Notes: generated by a model from the sequence alone, not told the origin. A DNA stretch of 64,000 bases from CAMEON01 sp045128275 (GCA_045128275.1 JBGVRH010000102.1:3060-67059), one strand, 5' to 3'; numbered from the stretch's first letter, positions 1 to 8,793 are shown. Translations and numbers: made by a program.

Positions 1-491
1 GCACCCTCCAGCAGGCGCTCAAAGAAGGCCTCGGGGTTGCCCTTGAACTGCTCGGACTCAGCCTCAGCGATCTCGGCGGTGCCGCGCATGACGGTCAGGA
101 TGGTACCCTCGGCGGGCTTGCTGACGGCGCGGTAGGCCTCGTTGGTACCGCTGCGGATGGCCTTGGCGATATCCTCGGAATCGGCGGTCTCCAGGCCCTC
201 GAAGGACTTGGACATACCGCGGAAGAACAGGGACAGGATCGCGCCCGAGTTACCGCGGGCGGCGCGGAGCAGACGGTTGGCCACGCGGGAGGCAGCCTCG
301 GCCAGAGTGCCGGGCTCCACCTGGATCTCGCGGGCGGGCTTCATGGTCAGGGACATATTGATGCCCGTGTCGCCGTCGGGAACGGGGAATACGTTCAGGT
401 TGTTGATCTCGGTCTTCTCGGTGTCCAGGGAATTCGCGGCGGAGGCCACCATTTTCTGGAACTGCTCGCCATCAATGACTTTCTTAGACAT
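1..491 (-). CDS. DAK2-domain protein, FakA-like (N-terminal part, runs off the left edge)
   Basis: This is the N-terminal 163 residues of a protein of the FakA/YloV family, whose members bind and phosphorylate fatty acids with a DhaK-like FakB/DegV partner. Visible are the nucleotide and metal loop PVPDGDTGINM (residues 36-46) and the RGNSGAILSLFFRG helix typical of DhaL-like domains. The ATG at 491 follows GAAAGG at a suitable distance. It lies 84 bases downstream of the DAHP synthase gene on the same strand. The usual upstream partner, the Asp23-family gene yloU, is not there. The C-terminal part lies outside the window. Confidence 0.85.
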   Translation of the reverse strand, partial: MSKKVIDGEQFQKMVASAANSLDTEKTEINNLNVFPVPDGDTGINMSLTMKPAREIQVEPGTLAEAASRVANRLLRAARGNSGAILSLFFRGMSKSFEGLETADSEDIAKAIRSGTNEAYRAVSKPAEGTILTVMRGTAEIAEAESEQFKGNPEAFFERLLEG

Positions 492-575
492 AATTTTCAA
501 ACCAAGCCTTTCATCATCATTTTCGGTAATATTTCAGGTAATGCTTGACTGTTTTTGAGGGATCCCCCTTGAGGA

Positions 576-1607
576 TCAGAGCAGGTCGGCCACGTCCAGC
601 ACCAGACGCTCGGTCTTCTCCCAGCCCAGGCAGGGGTCGGTGATGGATCTGCCGAAGCCCTCCTCGGTGACCTTGCGGGAGCCGTCCTCCAGGTAGCTCT
701 CGATCATGAAGCCCTTGACCATGCGGCTGATGTCGCTGTTGTGACGGCAGGCGTGGAGAACCTCCTTGCAGATGCGGGGCTGCTCCAGGTACTTCTTGCC
801 GGAGTTGGCGTGGTTGGTGTCCACCACCACGGCGGGGTTGACCAGCTTGGGGCTCTTTGCGTAAAGCTCAGCCAGGTGGGCCAGATCCTCGTAGTGATAG
901 TTGGGCAGGCTGTGTCCCTGCTTGTTGACGTAGCCGCGGAGAATGGCGTGAGCCAGGGGGTTACCCGTGGTCTGCACCTGCCAGCCGCGGAAGATGAAGG
1001 AGTGAGACTGCTGAGCCGCGGTCAGGGCGTTCATCATGACCGACAGATCGCCTCCTGTGGGGTTCTTCATGCCTACGGGGCAGGACACGCCGCTGGATAC
1101 CAGGCGGTGCTCCTGGTTCTCCACCGAGCGGGCACCCACAGCCACGTAGGAAAGAAGATCGTCCAGGTAGCGGTAGTTGGCGGGGTAGAGCATCTCGTCG
1201 GCGGTGGGGAGACCGAACTCGGTCAGCACACGGGTGTGGAGCTCACGAATCGCCAGGATGCCCTTGTACATATCCGGCGCGTCGTTGGGGTCGGGCTGAT
1301 GGAGCATACCCTTGTAGCCCTCGCCGGTGGTGCGGGGCTTACCCGTGTAGATGCGGGGGATCAGGATCAGCTTATCGGCTACCTTGTCCTGCAAAATACG
1401 GAGACGGCGGACGTACTCGATCACAGGCTCCTCGCTGTCTGCCGAGCAGGGGCCGATGACCAGCACCTTCTTGTCGGACTCCCCCGTAAAGACCCGGGCG
1501 ATCTCTTCGTCGCGGGCGACCTTGAGGGAAGCGGCCGCGGCGGAAACGGGATAGCGTTCCTTGGTCTCTTGAGGGATGGGGAGCTTGTGGATAAAATTCA
1601 TAGACAT
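576..1607 (-). CDS. aroF: 3-deoxy-7-phosphoheptulonate (DAHP) synthase, class I
   Basis: It condenses phosphoenolpyruvate and erythrose 4-phosphate, the entry step of the shikimate pathway, in the cytosol. The product is 343 residues, close to the usual ~350 of AroF/G/H. Visible are GPCSAD (52-57, with the metal-binding Cys54), the substrate loop KPRTTGEGYKG (90-100) and the metal-site histidine in VDTNHANSGKK. The frame is open further upstream to 1742, but that stretch reads as low-complexity Pro/Arg and has no family match. AGGAG sits 10 bases before the ATG at 1607, which I take as the start. Which of the aroF/G/H feedback types it belongs to cannot be read here. Confidence 0.93.
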   Translation of the reverse strand: MSMNFIHKLPIPQETKERYPVSAAAASLKVARDEEIARVFTGESDKKVLVIGPCSADSEEPVIEYVRRLRILQDKVADKLILIPRIYTGKPRTTGEGYKGMLHQPDPNDAPDMYKGILAIRELHTRVLTEFGLPTADEMLYPANYRYLDDLLSYVAVGARSVENQEHRLVSSGVSCPVGMKNPTGGDLSVMMNALTAAQQSHSFIFRGWQVQTTGNPLAHAILRGYVNKQGHSLPNYHYEDLAHLAELYAKSPKLVNPAVVVDTNHANSGKKYLEQPRICKEVLHACRHNSDISRMVKGFMIESYLEDGSRKVTEEGFGRSITDPCLGWEKTERLVLDVADLL

Positions 1608-1952
1608 AGCGGTTGTTCTCCTGTTCTTCCCGTCGGAAGGCTGGGGCAGGGGCGCGCGGGCATGGGGCTCTGGGGAGCGGGATGGGGCGCTGTGTACCTC
1701 GGTCTTGCGGCGAATTGATTCGCTTGCTCTATCCAAACGCATGAAGCGCGGTACATACGGATACAGACATACATACTAATTATACCGCAAAGCCCCTTAT
1801 TTGTCAAGAGTTTTCCCCGCGTTTTGGCGTTTCGTTCATAAAAACTGTGAGTTTGTACCGCTTTTCCCATCTCTCTTGGGGAGATTTGAGCAATTTGTTG
1901 TAAAAACAACAATCGCAAGCCTCCCGAGGCTTGACGGGGATCTCCTCAAATG
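1608..1952. other. Non-coding leader and spacer between aroF and the Gfo/Idh gene
   Basis: This stretch holds the aroF promoter (1779-1807) and a leader of about 165 bases. I see no T-box, riboswitch or convincing leader peptide in it. Further up are two short palindromes, TTGTTGT/ACAACAA at 1892-1909 and CAAGCCTC/GAGGCTTG at 1917-1934, with no clear role. Confidence 0.4.
1779..1807 (-). promoter_or_regulatory. Sigma-A promoter of aroF
   Basis: On the minus strand TTGACA (1802-1807) and TATAAT (1779-1784) are separated by exactly 17 bases. Confidence 0.8.
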
Positions 1953-1993
1953 AAAAAATCCCCCGACACACCCAAATGCGCGTGTCGGGGGAT
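1953..1993 (-). terminator. Intrinsic terminator of the Gfo/Idh gene
   Basis: A perfect 12-bp stem (1958-1969 with 1982-1993, ATCCCCCGACAC type) is followed on the minus strand by a run of six T. It begins 14 bases after the stop codon of the gene at 2008-3054. Confidence 0.9.
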
Positions 1994-2007
1994 GAGCTTG
2001 TAAGGGA

Positions 2008-3054
2008 TCAGATGGTGACCTCGGCGTGGGCCTCGGCGCTGCGGTAGATGGCATCCAGCATCTTCTGGACGGTCAGCGCATCCTCCATGGGGGAGACGGG
2101 GGTCTTGCCCGTGTTCAGGCAATCCACGAAGTGGCGAAGCTCCTCCACGAACATATTGTTGGGAGTCACCTCGGGCTGAACGTCGGCCAGGTAGCCCTCC
2201 TCGTTCTCGCCGTAGACGGTGAGAGGCTCGAAGGAGCAGCCTGCCTTGCTGCCGAACAGGGTCACGTCGTTGGCTTCCTTACCGTTGATGGCCCAGGCGA
2301 TCTCGGCGGTCATGGTCTTGCCGCCCTCAAAGCGGAAGAACACCATAGCGGAGTCCTCGGTGTCGAACACGCCGAAGCCCTCGCCGAAGGGACGCCAGCG
2401 GTTGATGCCCTTGGTCTGGAAGTCACCGATGCGGTAGGAGGTCTCGGCGGAGCAGGTGATGGGGGTGGGTCTGCCCATGAGATACCAGGTACGGTCGATG
2501 GCGTGAACGCCGATATCCAGGACGGGGCCGCCGCCTGCCAGCTCCTTGTCGGTGAACCAGCCGCTGGGAGTACCTCTGCGGCGGACGTAGCGGCACTTGG
2601 CGGTGTAGATCTCACCGAACACGCCCTCCTCGTACAGCTCGCGGCACTTCATAGCCTCGGCCATATAGCGGGTCACCACGGCCAGCATGAACTGAACGCC
2701 TGCCTCGCGGACGGCCTTCTCCATCTCCAGACCCTGCTCGAGAGAGGCGGCCAGGGGCTTCTCGCAGAGGATGTGCTTCCCTGCCTTGGCGGCGGCGATG
2801 CACACGGGGGCATGGGCGGCGGTCCAGGTACAAATGTCGATGTAGTCCACGTCCACGTTGGCCAAAAGCTCCTCGACGGAGGCGAAGTAGTGGGGGATGC
2901 CGAACTTCTCGGCGGCAGCCTGTGCCCGCTCGGGGACGATGTCCGCGATGGCGACCACCTCAACGATGTCCGTGAGCTCCATGTAGGAGGGCAGATGGGC
3001 GGAGGTGGCGATGTTGCCCGCGCCGACGATACCGACTCTCAGTTTGTTTGCCAT
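2008..3054 (-). CDS. Gfo/Idh/MocA family NAD(P)-dependent oxidoreductase
   Basis: This is a cytosolic sugar or inositol dehydrogenase-type enzyme of 348 residues, the family's usual length. The Rossmann loop is VGIVGAGNIA (7-16) and the family motif CEKP is at 97-100. The C-terminal half has the expected GGGPVLDIGVHAID segment with the active-site Asp and His. It is transcribed alone from its own promoter to a strong terminator. The substrate cannot be told from sequence. A second, unrelated member of the family is encoded at 16280-17572. Confidence 0.9.
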   Translation of the reverse strand: MANKLRVGIVGAGNIATSAHLPSYMELTDIVEVVAIADIVPERAQAAAEKFGIPHYFASVEELLANVDVDYIDICTWTAAHAPVCIAAAKAGKHILCEKPLAASLEQGLEMEKAVREAGVQFMLAVVTRYMAEAMKCRELYEEGVFGEIYTAKCRYVRRRGTPSGWFTDKELAGGGPVLDIGVHAIDRTWYLMGRPTPITCSAETSYRIGDFQTKGINRWRPFGEGFGVFDTEDSAMVFFRFEGGKTMTAEIAWAINGKEANDVTLFGSKAGCSFEPLTVYGENEEGYLADVQPEVTPNNMFVEELRHFVDCLNTGKTPVSPMEDALTVQKMLDAIYRSAEAHAEVTI

Positions 3055-3158
3055 AGTGTTGTTCCCTTTCCCGAAGCATTCCTCGGGATTGTCCTTTCTC
3101 GGGCGTGTGGGGCCCGACTGTTTTCATCAGCCTCCGTCACGGGGGCTTGTTACCTGTC

Positions 3159-3187
3159 ATTATAGCACGATAGCCGTCCTCTGTCAA
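3159..3187 (-). promoter_or_regulatory. Sigma-A promoter of the Gfo/Idh gene
   Basis: TTGACA (3182-3187) and extended -10 TGCTATAAT (hexamer 3159-3164), 17-base spacer. The 308-base gap 3055-3362 contains this promoter, its ~100-base leader and the terminator of the ClC gene; nothing else is evident. Confidence 0.85.
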
Positions 3188-3307
3188 GAGGAAATTGGGA
3201 AAGTCGGGGTTTTCGGGAAATGAAATCCACGATCCTTCAAGGATACGCCGCCGCGCTTGGTATCGTAGAGCCCGAAATCCTCCGAAGACCTTCACGCCAA
3301 GGCAACG

Positions 3308-3337
3308 CAAAAAGGGCACGCGGTCGGCATGCCCTTT
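3308..3337 (-). terminator. Intrinsic terminator of the ClC gene
   Basis: Perfect 8-bp stem AAAGGGCA/TGCCCTTT (3311-3318 with 3330-3337), loop of 11, with a short T run on the minus strand, 26 bases past the ClC stop. Confidence 0.65.
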
Positions 3338-3362
3338 GCGTACGTTGTTTCTGACCCTACGG

Positions 3363-4994
3363 TCAATCCGAGGGAACGAGATGCTCGTTGCTTCCCTCCC
3401 GGGTGTGCGCCGGCGGATCCTCCGGCTGATCTCCCAGAATGGCGGAAAGGGCGCGCCCGGTCTCCTCGGGGGTGTAGGTCTGGTAGTGGAGGTGCAGAAC
3501 GTCCCCCTCGCAGACCTCCTGCCCGCCGTGATGGGTGGCGCGGGATTGCTTGCGGTCGATGGACAGCACGGTGCAGGTGGGCGGCCACAGGATCTCGCGG
3601 ATCTCCATGCCCTCCGCAAAGGAGTTCTTCTGTACCGTCATGTAGGCATCTACGATCATGGGCGTCCTGCCCTGCCGTACCTCCTGCGCCCGTCGCTCGA
3701 TGACCGTATCCGCAAAGGAGGTCTTGCCCGAGATCTCTACGATCAGATAGGCCACGACCACGCCGAATACCACCGGCATGATGTTGGCCGCCACGCAGAG
3801 TGCCTCCGCCGCGAACACGATGGCGGTAATGGGAGTGCGTGAGGATGCCGCCAGGAAGGAGGCCATACCCACGACGATGAGGATCGTGCCGTACCGTCCG
3901 TCGATCAGACCCAACGCGATCAAGCCCTCCGACACCAGCGATGCGATCATAGCGCCGAAGGTCAGAGTAGGGACGAAGATACCGCCGCTGACACCCTCGC
4001 AGTTGGAAAAGATCATCAAAAGCGCGCGGACAAAGAAGGCAAGGAGGATGGCGTACCAGACGGTCTTCCGATGCAGGATGGCCTCAATGAGGGAGTGTCC
4101 CGAACCTACGAAATGAGCCGACAGGAAGCCGAGAACAGCGGTGATGACGAAAATGAGTACGAAGCGCAGGATGAAGCCCCGCTTCCCGTCCGAGGCATCG
4201 GAGCCCTTCCGCGCGATCCGATACAGCCTCGTGAACAGCAGGGAGCAAACGCCGCACGCCCCGCCGACGAGGATAGCCGTCCACAGGTACCGCATGGGGA
4301 GGATCTGTGTGATCTCCAGATCGAAGAAGGTGGTATCCACCTTGAAAAAGAAGGAGAGATACCGATGGGTCACCGTACCCGCAAGAACCGAAATGGAGGC
4401 CACCGTAAAGAGGGTGGTGGAGAAGCGGCGATGGGCCTCCTCCAAGGCGAACAGGATACCCGACAGGGGCGCGCCCGTGGCAATGGCAAAGCCGGAGCAG
4501 GCTCCGCCCGTCATCAGATAGCGCTCCCACGCCTGTCTGTTCTTGCCCGTCAGATGGGAGCTTGCCTTACCGACGGCGGCACCCATCTGCACGCTGGGGC
4601 CCTCGTTGCCCAACGGCACACCCGCCAGATAGGTCAGCAGGGCAGAGCCGAACAGGACGGTAATGCCCTGCACCCACTTGAGGGGGATCAGCCCGCGAAT
4701 GGAAGCCACGGCGGTGGGAATGCCTCCCCCTCGGCACTCCTTGGCGTACTTCAGAATCAGAGCGGACACCGCGCCGATGGCGGCCGCCCCCGGGATCAGC
4801 AGGGGGACGTAGGCGGGGTTCTGCCGCACGAAGGCATAGATCTGCTCGGAGCGGCGCATGACGTCGGCGGAGGCGACCTTGAACAGGAAGATCAGAACTC
4901 CCGACAGGATCCCGACGACCATGGGGAACAGAATATACGGGATCAGCTTGGATCGTCTATCCCGGTTTTCATGAAGCTTTCTATGATTTTTCAT
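3363..4994 (-). CDS. ClC-family chloride/proton antiporter with C-terminal TrkA-C-like domain
   Basis: This is an integral membrane protein of 543 residues. The anion-path motifs are all visible: GGGIP (89-93), GNEGP (129-133) with the gating glutamate Glu131, and GGIFVP (337-342). A glutamate pair in LFALEEAHRR (185-186) matches the internal proton glutamate of ClC exchangers, so an H+/Cl- antiporter is more likely than a channel. Residues ~455-515 look like a TrkA-C/RCK-C ligand domain, an arrangement known in clostridial ClC proteins. The start at 4994 follows AGAGGA. The frame is open 39 codons further up, but that passes through the promoter. Confidence 0.9.
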   Translation of the reverse strand: MKNHRKLHENRDRRSKLIPYILFPMVVGILSGVLIFLFKVASADVMRRSEQIYAFVRQNPAYVPLLIPGAAAIGAVSALILKYAKECRGGGIPTAVASIRGLIPLKWVQGITVLFGSALLTYLAGVPLGNEGPSVQMGAAVGKASSHLTGKNRQAWERYLMTGGACSGFAIATGAPLSGILFALEEAHRRFSTTLFTVASISVLAGTVTHRYLSFFFKVDTTFFDLEITQILPMRYLWTAILVGGACGVCSLLFTRLYRIARKGSDASDGKRGFILRFVLIFVITAVLGFLSAHFVGSGHSLIEAILHRKTVWYAILLAFFVRALLMIFSNCEGVSGGIFVPTLTFGAMIASLVSEGLIALGLIDGRYGTILIVVGMASFLAASSRTPITAIVFAAEALCVAANIMPVVFGVVVAYLIVEISGKTSFADTVIERRAQEVRQGRTPMIVDAYMTVQKNSFAEGMEIREILWPPTCTVLSIDRKQSRATHHGGQEVCEGDVLHLHYQTYTPEETGRALSAILGDQPEDPPAHTREGSNEHLVPSD

Positions 4995-5070
4995 GGGTCT
5001 TCCTCTTGTCAGCCGATGAATAGGATTGCTTTTTACGACCCGCGCCCGATGCGGCGGATCTGCGGCACTC

Positions 5071-5099
5071 ATTGTAGCACAAAAACGCCGAATTGTAAA
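5071..5099 (-). promoter_or_regulatory. Promoter of the ClC gene
   Basis: TTTACA (5094-5099) and TGCTACAAT (-10 hexamer 5071-5076), 17-base spacer, minus strand. Confidence 0.7.
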
Positions 5100-5154
5100 G
5101 ACGAAATTCAAAAAAAACGCAATTTTTTTGCCGCCTCGGAGCAGAATTGCAACG

Positions 5155-5209
5155 GAAAAAGCAAAGCCGAGCCACCGCCTGCAAACAGGGATGACTCGGC
5201 TCGGTTTTC
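5155..5209 (-). terminator. Terminator downstream of the pepF remnant
   Basis: Arms at 5163-5173 and 5198-5208 (GCCGAGCC type) form a stem with T-rich tails on both strands. It would end transcripts from the methyltransferase and pepF remnant, and was probably the original terminator of the lost pepF copy. Confidence 0.65.
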
Positions 5210-5226
5210 AGGGCATTTCCGCAGGG

Positions 5227-5362
5227 TTACACGATCCCGCCCAGGTCGAACTCGGAGAGCCACTTGCTGGCCTCGGCGCAGACCGCCCGCAGGCAGGACT
5301 CGTCGAAGGGGGTGTCCAGACCCGCGTGCTTCAAGAGATCGGTGAAGGTCTTACTGCCGCCT
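5227..5362 (-). pseudogene. 3' remnant of a second M3-family oligoendopeptidase (pepF) gene
   Basis: These 136 bases encode in frame the last 44 residues of a PepF-like protein plus its TAA stop. They match the C-terminus of the intact gene at 6523-8226 except for three residue changes (A to S, E to A, N to S). Most other base differences are silent, so the copy diverged while still under selection and was cut later. Homology stops abruptly at ~5362, 15 bases from the stop of the methyltransferase gene. Nothing of the other 520 codons is left here. Confidence 0.85.
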
Positions 5363-5377
5363 TTTTGGTGGCAAAAA

Positions 5378-6175
5378 TCAATTCTTCTGTAAAATATAAG
5401 CCTTGGAAATCACGCTGATCCCGATTCCCAACTGTTCGGCGGCTTCCCCCAGTTCGTTGTCATCAGCGGTCAGTGTCCGAGACTCGAACACGTCTTCGCT
5501 TACGATCTCAAAACCGACTTGCAGGAATCTTTCCCGCCACGTTGGAGTAGGATGATCTGATTCAAGCCCGCTCCACGGGGTCATTCCGGATTCACGGAAC
5601 ACGCGGAGCATAGCTTCGGTGTCCATCCATGTCTCTATGGTATAAAAGAAGCCGTTTTCCGTCAAGGTTCTGTAGATTTCACGCAGTGCCCGCTCATGTC
5701 CCTCCTCGCCGTTGCGGGTAGAGGACAACCCAATATAGCCGGAATAGGCAGGAACTGTGTTATCCCGAAACGGAATATCCATGAGAGAAAATTGGGCAAG
5801 ATCCAGATTCTTGATTGTCTCATTCCCGTCCAGATACCGTTTCCACTCCTCAATCACCAGCGAGTTTGCGTCTGTCGCCAGGCATACGTGATCCGGCGCC
5901 AGTTGCTTCACCGACGGCATGAGCCCCATACCGGGGCCGCAAGCAATTTCCACCACAGGATCGCCTTGAGCGATGATTGCATCCACAAGACGGCGAGACG
6001 CAGGATTGTTGAGAAAGAAATCGCTGTGGAAGTTACGCCTCATCCTTCCCGACCGCCAAATTGCAACATCGGATTCATCAAAACAGTCCGCGTCGCGGTC
6101 AGAATCATAATAGTAAATTCCGTCATAGCGGCGAACAGGCGGGCGCGAAAACCAATCGCAAAAGGGCTTTCTCAT
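5378..6175 (-). CDS. Class I SAM-dependent methyltransferase
   Basis: This soluble methyltransferase-fold protein has 265 residues. The SAM-binding loop is VVEIACGPGMG (74-84), followed by an acidic strand-2 end (ATDAN). The substrate is unknown. The start at 6175 is set by GGAGG seven bases upstream; the frame is open 17 codons more without a ribosome site. Base composition is visibly lower in GC than the neighbours. It sits between a pepF fragment and a MITE-like element in front of the intact pepF, so it is probably an acquired gene. Confidence 0.8.
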   Translation of the reverse strand: MRKPFCDWFSRPPVRRYDGIYYYDSDRDADCFDESDVAIWRSGRMRRNFHSDFFLNNPASRRLVDAIIAQGDPVVEIACGPGMGLMPSVKQLAPDHVCLATDANSLVIEEWKRYLDGNETIKNLDLAQFSLMDIPFRDNTVPAYSGYIGLSSTRNGEEGHERALREIYRTLTENGFFYTIETWMDTEAMLRVFRESGMTPWSGLESDHPTPTWRERFLQVGFEIVSEDVFESRTLTADDNELGEAAEQLGIGISVISKAYILQKN

Positions 6176-6243
6176 GGGAAACCTCCATAATGTAGACTCT
6201 GTTATAGGCGATTGAAAATGCTTCAAATTGGGGGTTATTGATC

Positions 6244-6500
6244 TGACAGAATAGATCGAAGTTGGGTAGGGTGACCCTCATCCGCCTCCCGCCGCAGGAG
6301 CTGGTCGGCACCTTCCCCCAAGGGAAGGCAAGAACGAGGTGTGTTTTTCGCTTCCTATACCCCCAAAATATACTGATACTAAAAAGTTTTTTAGTTGACG
6401 AGAAACACAAGCTCCTTGCCTTCCCCCGGGGGAAGGTGGCACCCGCCAAAGACGGGTGACGGATGAGGGTCACCCGTCTCGTTTTCGATCTGTTCTGTCA
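6244..6500. mobile_element. MITE-like element with ~41-bp terminal inverted repeats
   Basis: The ends 6244-6284 and 6460-6500 are inverted copies of each other. Within each 41-base arm, TGACAGAA, AGATCGAA and GGGTGACCCTCATCCG match and an 8-base block differs. A second pair of palindromes (CTTCCCCCAAGGGAAGG at 6312 and CCTTCCCCCGGGGGAAGG at ~6419) is nested inside. The centre is AT-rich and codes for nothing convincing. A further perfect palindrome CTGTCAAAC/GTTTGACAG (6495-6513) overlaps the right end just past the pepF stop. No transposase is present, so any mobility would be in trans. Confidence 0.7.
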
Positions 6501-6522
6501 AACAGTTTGACAGACCCCTCTT

Positions 6523-8226
6523 TTACACGATCCCGCCCAGATCGAACTCGGAGAGCCACTTGTTGGCCTCCTCGCAGACCGCCCGCAGGCAGGCCTCGTC
6601 GAAGGGAGTGTCCAGACCCGCGTGCTTCAGAAGATCGGTAAAGGTCTTGCTGCCGCCCTCCTTGGTGTAAGCCATGTAGTGGGCCCACGCGTCGGAGAGA
6701 TCCTTCCGGATCATGGCCCAGAAGCGGAGAGCCACGGTCTGTGCCAGGCAGTAGTCGATGTAGTAGAAGGGGGAATTGTAGATGTGCTGCTGTCTCTGCC
6801 AGCCCTCGCCCTCGGCGTAGAAGGGGATCTCACCGTCCAGCTTGACCCAAGGCATGTAGATGCCCAGAAGCTCCTTCCACACGCCGTGACGCTCTGCGGG
6901 GGTCATGTCGGGCTTGGCGTAGACCTCATGCTGGAAGTGATCCACCATGGTGCCGTAGGGGATGAAGGTCAAAGCCCCTGCCAGGTGGCTGTTCAGGAAC
7001 TTCTTGGTGTCCTCCCCGAAGAAGCCCTCGGCCCAGGGCCAGGCGAAGAACTCCATGGACATGGAATGCACCTCGCAGGCCTCCATGGAGGGCCACATGT
7101 AGTCCATGGGGATGCGCTTGCGGTTCATCCAGCAGGCAAAGGCGTGGCCCGCCTCGTGAGTGACCACCTCCACGTCGCCCTGGGTGCCGTTGAAATTGGC
7201 GAAGATGAAGGGCACCTCGTAGTCGGGGATGCCGGTGCAGTAGCCGCCGCCCGCCTTGCCCTCGGTGGAGAGCACGTCCAGAAGCTCCTGCTCCCGCATG
7301 GTGCGGAAGAATTCCGAGGTCTCGGGGGACAGCTCATCGTAGAACTTGTCGCCCTGACGGAGAATATCCTCGGCGGAGCCTGCGGGGCGGGGATTGCCCG
7401 AGCGGAACATGAGGGCGTTATCGGCAAAGCTCATGGGGTAGGTCTTGCCCAACCGCTCGGCCTGTGCGCGGTAGATGGCATCCGCCACGGGGACGAGGTA
7501 CTTGACCACGGCGGCGCGGAACTTCTTCACGTCGGCCTCGGTGTAGCAGTTGCGTCCCATGCGGTAGTAGCCCAGGGTGGTGTAGCCCTCGTAGCCCAGC
7601 TTCTTGCCCATGGTGTCGCGGAGGTGGGTCAGCTCGTCGTAGATGCGATCCAGCTCGGCCTGGTTGTCCTTGTACCACTGACCCTCGGCCTTCCACGCGG
7701 CCAGACGGCGGGCATCGTCGGAGTCGGTCTTGAAGGGGGTGAGCTGGGAGAGGGTGTACACACCGCCCTCAAAGGGGATCTGGGCCGAGGCGATGAGCTT
7801 CTGGTAGGCCATGGTCAGATCTGCCTCCGCCTGCATCTCGGGGATGATCTCGGGGGAGAAGGACTTCAGAGCGATCTCGGCGTTGACGAACATCAGATCG
7901 CCGTACTCGGCCTCAAAATCGGCGCGGAAGGGGGAGGCCAGCAGGGCGGCGGTGAAGCCCTGGGCGTACTCCTGTACGGCGGGCATGGCGGAGTTGATGT
8001 ACTTGACCTCGGCATCGTAGAACTCGTCGCGGGTGTCGATGGACTGGCGGATCTCGGCCAAGGTGCAGTGGGTGAAGATATGCTTCTGCTCCTCCTGGTA
8101 CTCCAGGAAAACGGCCTTGGCGGCGGCGTAGTCGGAAGCCTCACGGAGGCGGGCGGTCAGCTCGGCGGTCAGGGTCTTGGCGGCCTCCATGTCGGGGCGG
8201 GCGTAGGGCATTTCATTGAATTTCAT
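6523..8226 (-). CDS. pepF: M3-family oligoendopeptidase
   Basis: This cytosolic zinc metallopeptidase of 567 residues cleaves oligopeptides. The catalytic HExxH is HEAGH (357-361), with the third ligand expected in the downstream glutamate-rich helix (SMEACEVHS, 380-388). Length and overall layout fit the PepF branch of M3. AAAGGA precedes the ATG at 8226. It is the last gene of a three-gene unit with the two small genes upstream (26-base gap). A second copy survives only as the 3' fragment at 5227-5362. Confidence 0.92.
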   Translation of the reverse strand: MKFNEMPYARPDMEAAKTLTAELTARLREASDYAAAKAVFLEYQEEQKHIFTHCTLAEIRQSIDTRDEFYDAEVKYINSAMPAVQEYAQGFTAALLASPFRADFEAEYGDLMFVNAEIALKSFSPEIIPEMQAEADLTMAYQKLIASAQIPFEGGVYTLSQLTPFKTDSDDARRLAAWKAEGQWYKDNQAELDRIYDELTHLRDTMGKKLGYEGYTTLGYYRMGRNCYTEADVKKFRAAVVKYLVPVADAIYRAQAERLGKTYPMSFADNALMFRSGNPRPAGSAEDILRQGDKFYDELSPETSEFFRTMREQELLDVLSTEGKAGGGYCTGIPDYEVPFIFANFNGTQGDVEVVTHEAGHAFACWMNRKRIPMDYMWPSMEACEVHSMSMEFFAWPWAEGFFGEDTKKFLNSHLAGALTFIPYGTMVDHFQHEVYAKPDMTPAERHGVWKELLGIYMPWVKLDGEIPFYAEGEGWQRQQHIYNSPFYYIDYCLAQTVALRFWAMIRKDLSDAWAHYMAYTKEGGSKTFTDLLKHAGLDTPFDEACLRAVCEEANKWLSEFDLGGIV

Positions 8227-8252
8227 GGTGGGTTCCTTTCTATGTGGTGTTT

Positions 8253-8789
8253 TTATTTGCGTTTTTCGGGGGCGATACACTCGTAGGTGTTCCACGAGTA
8301 GACCTCAAATCTTCCTTCTTTTCCAAAGAGCCATGCGCCCTTGGCAGCCTTCTTGCGGAGGCGGGCGAGGACGTGGGCAAGCTCGGCGGATTCGTTCTCT
8401 CGGGCGGGATCGTCCGATACCTCATAAACGTTTTGAATGCCGGAGGGAACATACCGCACCCTGTCCCATGTGACGACATAGATCTCGTCGTGCAGAACCG
8501 CATCAATTTCTTGATCCACAGAGGGGCGGTAGTGGAACCATTCATAGTCGTAGCCTCCGAAGTACATATTCCAAAGGACAAGATCTCCCTTGGACTCATG
8601 AAAATCGAAGCACAAGTCCTTTCCGTGGAGGGGGTTCTTCACCCGCAGGACGACAATGGGGGTGTCTCCTTGCTTGCGGCCCGGTCTCGGCCAGCCTTGG
8701 ATAGCGTACCACTCTTTTGTGGTGTACTCCTCCCGCACAGCCGTCAACCCCCGCACGGCGAGGACGGTTTCCAGCTCAGCGATGATCAT
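8253..8789 (-). CDS. Conserved hypothetical protein, 178 residues
   Basis: I do not recognise the family. The protein is soluble, rich in Trp and Tyr and mostly beta-strand in pattern, with a charged C-terminus (ARLRKKAAKGAWLFG). It starts four bases after the stop of the 59-residue gene, and its GGAGGA ribosome site lies inside the end of that gene, so the two are translationally coupled. pepF follows. Coding-like codon use supports it as real. Confidence 0.75.
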   Translation of the reverse strand: MIIAELETVLAVRGLTAVREEYTTKEWYAIQGWPRPGRKQGDTPIVVLRVKNPLHGKDLCFDFHESKGDLVLWNMYFGGYDYEWFHYRPSVDQEIDAVLHDEIYVVTWDRVRYVPSGIQNVYEVSDDPARENESAELAHVLARLRKKAAKGAWLFGKEGRFEVYSWNTYECIAPEKRK

Positions 8790-8793
8790 GGCA

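Noticed and set aside
1608..1742. 45-codon N-terminal extension of DAHP synthase
   Set aside because: It reads as Pro/Arg-rich low complexity. The ribosome site and family start are at 1607, and the stretch lies in the leader after the promoter.
1608..1772. T-box or amino-acid riboswitch before the DAHP synthase gene
   Set aside because: No T-box sequence, specifier stem or terminator/antiterminator pair could be found in the leader.
5378..6175. rRNA methyltransferase or restriction-modification enzyme
   Set aside because: No NPPY-type motif, target-recognition domain or endonuclease partner is seen; only the SAM-binding fold can be stated.
6262..6473. Open frames of 65-116 codons inside the MITE-like element
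   Set aside because: They run through the inverted repeats on both strands with no ribosome site; they are by-products of the palindrome.
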